The position numbers were made by a program, and so were the translations under genes. A DNA stretch of 18,948 nucleotides. Origin: an uncultured Corynebacterium sp. (GTDB taxonomy: Bacteria; Actinomycetota; Actinomycetes; Mycobacteriales; Mycobacteriaceae). The notes under the pieces are model-generated. The model did not search any database. It was not told the DNA's origin and saw only the letters and a program-made list of their open reading frames with translations. Shown here in pieces: positions 12,928-18,948 of this stretch (position 1 is the stretch's first letter; every line of letters begins with the position of its first letter). Where the stretch lies: assembly GCF_947253065.1 (NCBI RefSeq), contig NZ_CAMXWS010000035.1, positions 1 through 18,948 of the forward strand, in the 5' to 3' direction.

Positions 12928-14582
12928 TTCCCAAGGACCGCCGAGACCACATCCTGTGCTTCTTTTTGCACCTGCTTCAGGTGATCTTCGCCCTGGAAAG
13001 ACTCAGCGTAAATCTTGTACTTATCCTCCGTGCCGGACGGACGTGCAGCGAACCAGGCATTAGCTGTGGTGACCTTCAAGCCACCAATTGCAGCACCGTT
13101 GCCCGGAGCTTCGGTGAGCTTCGCGGTGATTTCATCGCCAGCCAGAGTGGTTGCGGTGACCTGCTCCGGGGAGAGCTTCTTCAACGTAGCTTTTTGTTCA
13201 CGGTTCGCCTCCGCATCAGTACGCGCGTAGACCGGCGCACCGAACTGAGCCTCGAGCTCCGCGTAGCGCTGCGATGGGGTCTTCCCCGTCACGGCGGTGA
13301 TCTCAGCGGCGAGCAGGTCCATGATCAGGCCGTCCTTGTCGGTCGACCACACAGTGCCATCTTTACGCAGGAAGGACGCACCAGCGGATTCTTCGCCACC
13401 GAAACCGACCGAGCCGTCAATAAGCCCTGGCACGAACCACTTGAAGCCAACTGGCACCTCGACGAGCTTGCGACCCAGCGATGCTACAACGCGGTCAATC
13501 ATCGAGGAAGACACAAGTGTCTTGCCCACAGCCGTCTCCGCACCCCAGCCATCGCGATGCGCGAATAGGTACTCAATGGCCACGGCGAGGTAGTGGTTCG
13601 GGTTCATCAGCCCCGCATCTGGTGTGACGATGCCGTGACGGTCCGCATCCGCATCATTGCCCGTAGCGATGTCGTACTTATCGCGGTTGGCCACCAGGCT
13701 GGCCATCGAATTCGGTGAGGAGCAGTCCATGCGGATCTTGCCGTCCGTATCCAGCGTCATGAACCGCCAGGTCGCATCAACGGTCGGGTTGACCACCGTC
13801 AGATCGATCTTGTGAGCCTCCGCGATCGCACCCCAGTAGTCCACGCTTGCCCCGCCCATGGGGTCCGCACCAATGCGCAGACCTGCATTGCGGATCGCCT
13901 CGATGTCCACGACATTCGGCAGATCCGCAACGTAGTTATCCATGAACGGGTGCTTGCCAGCACGCTCGTCGAGCACACCACTCACCGGGGTCCTTTTCAC
14001 ACCTTCGAGCCCCTTGGCCAGGTAGTCATTCGCTCGCTTGGCAATCCAATCCGTCGCATCAGTATCCGCCGGACCACCTGATGGCGGGTTGTATTTGAAG
14101 CCACCATCGCGCGGTGGATTGTGGGACGGAGTGATCACGATGCCATCTGCACGCTTCGGGTCCGTCCCCGTCACGCCACCTGAAAGCTTCGCATTGTGCG
14201 CCAAGATCGCGTGCGAGACGGCAGGGGTTGGGGTGTAGCGCCCCGCAGCGTCGACAAGCACTGCGATGTCATTGGCGATGAGAACCTCAAGCGCGGAGAC
14301 CATCGCTGGCTCAGACAACGCGTGCGTATCGCGACCAATGTAGACGGGACCGCCGATGGAATTCTCGCGGCGGTAATCCACGATCGCCTGCGTCGTCGCC
14401 CAGATGTGCTGCTGGTTGAACGCATTGTCCAAACTCGACCCACGGTGACCCGACGTACCGAATGCCACCTGCTGGTCCGGATTAGCCGGATCAATATCGC
14501 GGGTGTAGTACGCGGTGACCACCTCGGCGATATCGATGAGATCCTCCGGGCGTGCTAACTGTCCTGCGCGTTCGTGCGCCAT
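12924..14582 (-). CDS. pgm: Phosphoglucomutase (alpha-D-glucose phosphate specific)
   Basis: The enzyme interconverts glucose 1-phosphate and glucose 6-phosphate, linking glycolysis to glycogen, trehalose and cell-wall sugar nucleotides. The 552-aa protein has the phosphoserine loop T-P-S153-HNPP, the metal loop D310-A-D312-A-D314-R and the sugar-binding GEESAG (396-401). The FGTSGHRG motif lies near the N-terminus. The ATG at 14582 has AAGGAG 6 nt upstream. A -10 TAGGGT lies at 14618-14623 on the same strand. Its stop overlaps the start of the MauE-like gene. Confidence 0.96.
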   Translation of the reverse strand: MAHERAGQLARPEDLIDIAEVVTAYYTRDIDPANPDQQVAFGTSGHRGSSLDNAFNQQHIWATTQAIVDYRRENSIGGPVYIGRDTHALSEPAMVSALEVLIANDIAVLVDAAGRYTPTPAVSHAILAHNAKLSGGVTGTDPKRADGIVITPSHNPPRDGGFKYNPPSGGPADTDATDWIAKRANDYLAKGLEGVKRTPVSGVLDERAGKHPFMDNYVADLPNVVDIEAIRNAGLRIGADPMGGASVDYWGAIAEAHKIDLTVVNPTVDATWRFMTLDTDGKIRMDCSSPNSMASLVANRDKYDIATGNDADADRHGIVTPDAGLMNPNHYLAVAIEYLFAHRDGWGAETAVGKTLVSSSMIDRVVASLGRKLVEVPVGFKWFVPGLIDGSVGFGGEESAGASFLRKDGTVWSTDKDGLIMDLLAAEITAVTGKTPSQRYAELEAQFGAPVYARTDAEANREQKATLKKLSPEQVTATTLAGDEITAKLTEAPGNGAAIGGLKVTTANAWFAARPSGTEDKYKIYAESFQGEDHLKQVQKEAQDVVSAVLGK

Positions 14583-14617
14583 GGTTGCTCCTTGTGAGTC
14601 AATGCGGGTCCCTTTCA

Positions 14618-14623
14618 ACCCTA
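14618..14623 (-). promoter_or_regulatory. -10 element for pgm
   Basis: On the minus strand TAGGGT fits the TAnnnT -10 and lies 36-41 nt before the ATG. No clear -35 is seen. The rest of the 111-bp divergent gap to crcB shows no recognisable fluoride riboswitch. Confidence 0.4.
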
Positions 14624-14693
14624 TCTTCCCCCTGTTTCGGTTCCGCTGCCACGCGTAGTGCCTATTAGCAGCGATAAACAGCCGTGAGCTACC

Positions 14694-15065
14694 GTGAAAA
14701 GCGTGTTCAACACAGCACTCAAAGAAGGCCTCGCGATCGGTTTCGGCGCGTCTTTTGGCGCGCTCGCCCGCTTCGCCTTCACTCCCCTGATCGCGCCGGA
14801 GCCGCCGTCGGAGATCGTCATCATCTTCATGATCAACTTCATCGGCTGCTTCCTCATGGGACGCTTCGATCCTGGCCCGTTCTGGGGCCGCGGCATGATC
14901 GGCGGCTTCACCACGTTTTCCGCTGTGTCATTCCTAGCGATGCAATCGAGCGCTTTCATCGCGCTCGTGTACATGGCTAGCACCATGATCGTTGGCATCG
15001 CCGCATGGGAAATGGGCGACGCTTTACGACGTCATCGTGCCCGCCCCCAGGAGGTGAACCCATGA
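14694..15065 (+). CDS. crcB: Fluoride channel subunit CrcB/FluC (first)
   Basis: This 123-aa protein has four transmembrane helices and exports fluoride as half of a dual-topology channel. Family motifs are GFGASFGALARF in helix 1, the pore asparagine N48 in FMINFIGCFLMG, and GGFTTFSAVSF in the helix 3 break. The first phenylalanine of the TTFSTF box is kept (F75); the second is a valine (V78). The start GTG at 14694 follows an in-frame TGA three codons earlier; another GTG lies three codons downstream. Its stop overlaps the next start by ATGA. Confidence 0.92.
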   Translation: MKSVFNTALKEGLAIGFGASFGALARFAFTPLIAPEPPSEIVIIFMINFIGCFLMGRFDPGPFWGRGMIGGFTTFSAVSFLAMQSSAFIALVYMASTMIVGIAAWEMGDALRRHRARPQEVNP

Positions 15066-15505
15066 CTCCCCGCACCCCGCAATACCAGGGCCCGGAAGGC
15101 GTTGTTGGCAGCCACCTATTGGAAGCACTAAGCACCGGTGACGGTCTCCGCACAGTTTTCCTGCTCTTTGTCCTCGTCGGTTTCGGCGCATTCTTAGGAG
15201 GCCTGACCCGCTCAGCATTGAGCACTCTGCTGCCCGGCCGAGTAGGTACCTTCGCCGCGAATATGGTCGGTTCCGCCGCCGCAGGATTCTCCGCCGCACT
15301 GCCTGTGCTGTGGCCCGCGTTTCTCGGTGCCGGGTTCGCCGGTGCAGTGTCCACGTTGTCCACGATGACGAAAGAGCTCGGCGGGATGATCGCGAAGAAG
15401 CAGTGGTGGCCGCTTCTCCGCTATATCCTGCTCACCTGCGCAGTGGGTATCGCAGCCGCATGGTTCGGTTTGAAATACGGGCTACGCGTTGTCGCTGGAT
15501 TCTAG
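15062..15505 (+). CDS. crcB: Fluoride channel subunit CrcB/FluC (second)
   Basis: This 147-aa protein has the same four-helix plan with a longer N-terminal segment. It keeps GFGAFLGGLTRSAL and the asparagine N67 (FAANMVGSAAAGF). In the box that should read TTFSTF it has STLSTM (L99, M102), so both phenylalanines are lost. Tandem crcB genes of Gram-positive bacteria are known to form heterodimers. The ATG at 15062 has AGGAGG 8 nt upstream and overlaps the first crcB stop (ATGA). It ends 4 bp from the convergent permease gene, with no terminator seen. Confidence 0.92.
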   Translation: MTPRTPQYQGPEGVVGSHLLEALSTGDGLRTVFLLFVLVGFGAFLGGLTRSALSTLLPGRVGTFAANMVGSAAAGFSAALPVLWPAFLGAGFAGAVSTLSTMTKELGGMIAKKQWWPLLRYILLTCAVGIAAAWFGLKYGLRVVAGF

Positions 15506-15509
15506 CTAT

Positions 15510-18068
15510 CTATTCTGCGATCGCGTCCAACGGTGGCGTCTTCGCCGCACGCTGCGCCGGCCACAACGCGGCAATGATGCCAACGAGTACTGAGCCAACG
15601 AGCATCACGCCAATCATCGTCCACGGATAGGCAATATTTTCCAGCCCCTGGTCAGCCATAACCTTGAGGAAGGCCCAGCCGAGCAATAAACCAGTCGCCA
15701 CACCGAGCAGCGCACCGAAGACTGCGATCTGTACAGATTCCAGAATGATCATCGTGCGCACCTGCCCACGCTGTGTGCCCACCGCGCGCAACATGCCGAT
15801 CTCCTGGCGGCGTTCAATCACCGACAGCGTCAACGTATTGATGATGCCCAAAATCGCGATCACCACCGCCAACGACAACAGTGCATAAAGGACGTACAGC
15901 ATCTGGTTGATCATCTGCTGCGCCTCGCCACCGAGATCCTCGGGTGAGCGGACCTGCACCACGATGTCATCGTGCACAGCTGCCTCGAGGTTGGCTCGCA
16001 ATTCATCCACGCTCACAGAACCGTCACCGTTCACACCAACCATGAGCACCTTGAGGTTCTCAGGTGGCAGGATCTGCTCCACTGTCTTTTGCGACAGCAC
16101 CCAGGACGCAAAGATATTTGAGTCCTCGAACAGCCCAGTCACCGTAGCTTCCGCCTCTGGTGCGCTTTCCCATCCAGGTGCTGCGATGGTCACCTTGTCC
16201 CCGACTTCCACGCCCTTTTCCGCGGCGAGGGAAGTGGGAAGGAGAACGCCGCCGTCGATAAGCGAAGAACTACCTTGCGTCATGTTGAGTGTGACAAGCT
16301 CGCCCGGGTCACCCGAGATGACATCCGTTGCTCCGATAGGGCCGAATTGTTTGCCGAATTCCCCATTCACCGTCACGCGCGCCTGCGTGTATGAGACGAC
16401 CTCGCCAGAACCGTCGACCTCCTTGACGCGCTCCGGCAGGTCGTTCGGGATGGGGAATGTGCCTAGCTGTGGCCCCTGCAGCACCATGTCCGCATCGACT
16501 TCGTTTTCCAGGACGTCGTCGACTGAGCGCTCCATCGTGGAACCCAGCATGCCGATCGCCGTCACCAACGCAATGCCGAGCATGAGCGCGAAAGCGGTTG
16601 CCGAGGATCGACGCGGATTGCGCTTCGAATTCGTTGCCGCGAGGGAACCCATCGAACCAAAAGGCGCACCGATAATGCGCCCCAAAACTGGCACGATCGG
16701 CAACGACAATGCCGGACCGGCGAGGAAAAGACCGACGATCACGCACACCGCGGCCGCACCGATAAGGACTGCGCGACGGCTCGTAGAACCGTCGTCCCAC
16801 ATCACACCCCAAGCCAGAAAGCCAGCGCCCGCAGCGAGCAGCAAACCGCCGAACACCGTGCGTGCAATGAGTGGCTGTGGCGTTGCGGTCTCGCTCGAGC
16901 GCATCGCCTCCACCGGCTGGACACGACCAGCGCGACGAGCAGGAGCCCACGCAGACAACACCGTCACAATGACACCGACAACAATCGGCACAGCAACAGC
17001 ACTGACGGACAAACCCGAGCCAACACCCGACAAACCCATTCCCTGGGCCTCCATGACCGCGCGGATCACCGCGACAAGACCGGCTCCCGCCACGACGCCC
17101 AACACAGAGCCCAGCAAACCAACGAGCAAAGATTCCATCACGACCGAACGCGTAATCTGCCCCTTCGATGCACCAAGAGCACGCAGCAAAGCAAATTCCT
17201 TGGTCCGCTGGGCCACGATCATCGAGAACGTATTAGCAATCAAAAACGTGCCCACCAGCAGACCAACCAGGCCAAAGGCTGTTAAGAAATAGCTGATGAA
17301 GCTCAGACCCTGCCTGATCTGCTTCGACATATCTTCAGCAGCCACGACGCCCTCTTTGACAGAGACATCATCATGCTCAGCTACAAGGTGATCCTTGAGC
17401 TGGGCTGGCGTGATGCCATCAGCAGCTTCGAGTACAAGTCCGGGAACGTAACGCCCATTGGTGTAGAACTCCAAGAAAGCGCTCTCCGGCACCTTCAACA
17501 TGAGGGACGCGCCGCGGTCCAGCTCATCTGAATACAGGCCCGTCACCGTCATTTCGTGACGGGCTTCCGGGTCCACGACGATGATCTTTTCACCGACGCT
17601 GATGCCGTACTTCTCCGCCCCAGCCGCATTGAGCAGTACCTCTCCAGGTTTCGTCGGCTCCGCGCCTTCCGCAATCTGAATGGGTTCGCCCACAGCAGCA
17701 TCAGCCGGGTAGTACAAACTCACCCGCGACTCGCCCGCGCCGGTTTGAATCGCATTCGCGTCGGCATCTGCCACGACAACAGCTTCCGAGCCATCCACCG
17801 CTACGCGCGCGACCTGCGGATCAGCCTTGAGCTCCTCCCGCAATTCCGCCGGCACGACAGACTTCCCCTCGGCCGGCTGCACTACGACATCAATATCGTC
17901 GTAGCGGCTAGCCACAGCCGAGTCGAAAGTGCGCTCAAGCATATTCGTGAACATCAACGAGCCTGAGATGAACGCAGTGCCCAACACGACAGCCAGCACT
18001 GTCAAGGCCAATCGCAGTTTGTGGGCACCGATATTTCGCACCGACACCTTCGTCATCGCGCCAGCCAT
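15510..18068 (-). CDS. ABC transporter permease, FtsX/MacB type with two FtsX domains
   Basis: This 852-aa membrane protein has an N-terminal helix (about 19-40) and a large extracytoplasmic MacB-like domain. Then comes a first FtsX domain of three helices (about 255-390; VAQRTKEFALLRALGAS, SAWAPARRAGRVQPVEAMR), middle helices, a second extracytoplasmic domain (about 515-715) and a second FtsX domain (about 728-845; ERRQEIGMLRAVGTQRGQV, ALWPAQRAAKTPPLDAI). Such transporters move lipids, peptides or drugs, or pull lipoproteins from the membrane; the substrate is unknown. The ATG at 18068 overlaps the ATPase stop (TAATG); the ATG four codons later is a possible start. Part of the first FtsX domain has unusual G/T codon use. 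Confidence 0.9.
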   Translation of the reverse strand: MAGAMTKVSVRNIGAHKLRLALTVLAVVLGTAFISGSLMFTNMLERTFDSAVASRYDDIDVVVQPAEGKSVVPAELREELKADPQVARVAVDGSEAVVVADADANAIQTGAGESRVSLYYPADAAVGEPIQIAEGAEPTKPGEVLLNAAGAEKYGISVGEKIIVVDPEARHEMTVTGLYSDELDRGASLMLKVPESAFLEFYTNGRYVPGLVLEAADGITPAQLKDHLVAEHDDVSVKEGVVAAEDMSKQIRQGLSFISYFLTAFGLVGLLVGTFLIANTFSMIVAQRTKEFALLRALGASKGQITRSVVMESLLVGLLGSVLGVVAGAGLVAVIRAVMEAQGMGLSGVGSGLSVSAVAVPIVVGVIVTVLSAWAPARRAGRVQPVEAMRSSETATPQPLIARTVFGGLLLAAGAGFLAWGVMWDDGSTSRRAVLIGAAAVCVIVGLFLAGPALSLPIVPVLGRIIGAPFGSMGSLAATNSKRNPRRSSATAFALMLGIALVTAIGMLGSTMERSVDDVLENEVDADMVLQGPQLGTFPIPNDLPERVKEVDGSGEVVSYTQARVTVNGEFGKQFGPIGATDVISGDPGELVTLNMTQGSSSLIDGGVLLPTSLAAEKGVEVGDKVTIAAPGWESAPEAEATVTGLFEDSNIFASWVLSQKTVEQILPPENLKVLMVGVNGDGSVSVDELRANLEAAVHDDIVVQVRSPEDLGGEAQQMINQMLYVLYALLSLAVVIAILGIINTLTLSVIERRQEIGMLRAVGTQRGQVRTMIILESVQIAVFGALLGVATGLLLGWAFLKVMADQGLENIAYPWTMIGVMLVGSVLVGIIAALWPAQRAAKTPPLDAIAE

Positions 18069-18835
18069 TAGCCCTCGATTCCGCTCATCGTCGACAGAAT
18101 CTTCTCCATCGTGGGCGCCTGCAGCTCATCGACAATATTGCCGTCCGCGAGGAAAACCACACGGTCCGCATACGAAGCTGCCCGAGCATCGTGCGTAACA
18201 ATCACCACGGTCTGCTCATCCCCATCGACGGCCGCGCGCAGAATCTCCAGCACCTCCCGCGAAGAATTCGAATCCAGGTTGCCAGTCGGCTCATCTCCGA
18301 AAATGATTTCCGGACGACTGACCAGCGCACGAGCACACGCCACACGCTGCTGCTGCCCACCGGACAATTCACTCGGACGGTGCCTCAAACGTTGCGCAAG
18401 ACCAAGACGCTGCGTGATCTCTTCAAACCACGCACGATCAACCTTTCTACCCGCAATATCAGCAGGCAACGTGATATTTTCCTCAGCCGTCAAAGTAGGA
18501 ACAAGATTGAAGGACTGAAAAATGAAACCAAGGCGGTCACGTCGCAGCGCAGTGAGTTCTTTCTCATTCAACGTGGCCAAATCAGTCCCGCCGATCTCAA
18601 CCGAACCAGCATCAAATGAGTCCAACCCAGCCATCGTGTGCATCAGCGTTGACTTGCCAGAACCGCTCGGCCCCATGATCGCGGTGAACTGGTGGCGCGG
18701 GAATTCGTAGCTCACCCCATCCAGAGCTGTCACCTTCGTATCCCCCTGCCCATAGGTCTTCACCAAACTCACCGCACGAGCAGCAAAAGCATTTCGCTTA
18801 TCGACGACACCATCCCCCACCGAATGCTTCCCCAT
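18068..18835 (-). CDS. ABC transporter ATP-binding protein, MacB/LolD type
   Basis: This 255-aa ATPase drives the FtsX-type permease encoded next to it. Walker A is G55-PSGSGKST, the Q-loop glutamine is Q107 (FIFQSFNLVP), the signature is LSGGQQQR (157-164) and Walker B is IIFGDEP (177-183). The H-loop VIVTHD follows. FIFQSFNLVPTLTAEEN is typical of the MacB/LolD/FtsE group. The ATG at 18835 has AAAGGAG about 9 nt upstream. It is the first gene of the two-gene operon. Confidence 0.94.
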   Translation of the reverse strand: MGKHSVGDGVVDKRNAFAARAVSLVKTYGQGDTKVTALDGVSYEFPRHQFTAIMGPSGSGKSTLMHTMAGLDSFDAGSVEIGGTDLATLNEKELTALRRDRLGFIFQSFNLVPTLTAEENITLPADIAGRKVDRAWFEEITQRLGLAQRLRHRPSELSGGQQQRVACARALVSRPEIIFGDEPTGNLDSNSSREVLEILRAAVDGDEQTVVIVTHDARAASYADRVVFLADGNIVDELQAPTMEKILSTMSGIEG

Positions 18836-18847
18836 CTTGAACGCTCT

Positions 18848-18904
18848 CCTTTAACCGGCACACAAATAAGTCAACCTGAAACAGTGTACGGAACGGGTTA
18901 AGGG
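18848..18904 (-). promoter_or_regulatory. Promoter region of the ABC transporter with an inverted repeat
   Basis: On the minus strand TACACT (18888-18883) is a fair -10. CCTTTAACCGG (18848-18858) and CGGGTTAAGGG (18894-18904) form an inverted repeat, 9 of 11 matching, one arm at the ribosome site and one just upstream of the -10. It could be an operator. No regulator gene is in view. Confidence 0.3.
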
Positions 18905-18948
18905 GCAAAAAGTGTGTCCGGAATCGCGGATTTTTAGGGATTGACCTG

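Noticed and set aside
14583..14693. Fluoride riboswitch before the crcB genes
   Set aside because: The 111-bp gap is shared with the pgm promoter and shows none of the conserved core of that riboswitch.
15907..17292. 461-aa plus-strand open frame opposite the ABC permease
   Set aside because: Composition is Pro/Thr/Ser/Ala-rich from the antisense of a real gene with clear FtsX motifs; no ribosome site or family.
1..18948. CRISPR array, insertion sequence, integrase or prophage
   Set aside because: No regularly spaced short repeats, transposase or phage-type protein was found on either strand; the only large repeat is the VWA block.

Overview
The window looks like a core chromosomal stretch of a Corynebacterium-type actinobacterium. 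The evidence is the nrdH-nrdI-nrdE gene order, the linkage of rpmJ, nadE, a pgm of the actinobacterial type and a tandem fluoride-channel pair, the moderately high GC, and many TAnnnT -10 elements, some placed exactly 7 nt before an ATG as in leaderless genes. No phage, insertion sequence, CRISPR array or rRNA was seen. The species cannot be named from the sequence alone.

Layout, left to right. (1) 1-1471, minus: class Ib ribonucleotide reductase genes nrdH, nrdI and the 5' part of nrdE, which runs off the left edge. They sit behind a 478-bp leader/promoter region with two NrdR-box-like palindromes 32 bp apart and a third related palindrome. (2) 1950-6046, minus: two tandem paralogous exported, membrane-anchored von Willebrand factor A (VWA) proteins. 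Their VWA domains share a 619-bp block with a single base difference, while the rest of the two genes has diverged. The block has extreme G/T third-position codon use. (3) 6232-7431: divergent rpmJ (cysteine-free L36) and nadE. (4) 7441-8248, minus: a Phd/YefM-like antitoxin and PIN-domain toxin pair with an 18-bp perfect palindrome at its own promoter. (5) 8288-9533, minus: ogt overlapping a fructosamine-kinase-family gene, a small damage-repair operon. (6) 9598-11371, plus: a lipoprotein followed by two tandem paralogues of unknown function, ending in a strong terminator. (7) 11422-11494, minus: tRNA-Ala(GGC). (8) 11582-14582, minus: pgm, a MauE/DoxX-like membrane protein and a membrane-tethered DsbA-like protein in one apparent operon. 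(9) 14694-15505, plus: two overlapping crcB/fluC genes. (10) 15510-18835, minus: an ABC exporter of the MacB/LolCDE type, ATPase plus 852-aa FtsX-like permease.

Most of the genes are ordinary housekeeping functions. The least explained parts are the paired VWA proteins with their shared, compositionally foreign VWA cassette, and the uncharacterised lipoprotein/tandem-paralogue operon. The exported disulfide-type proteins (MauE-like, DsbA-like) and the cysteine-containing VWA domains could be linked functionally, but only by inference.
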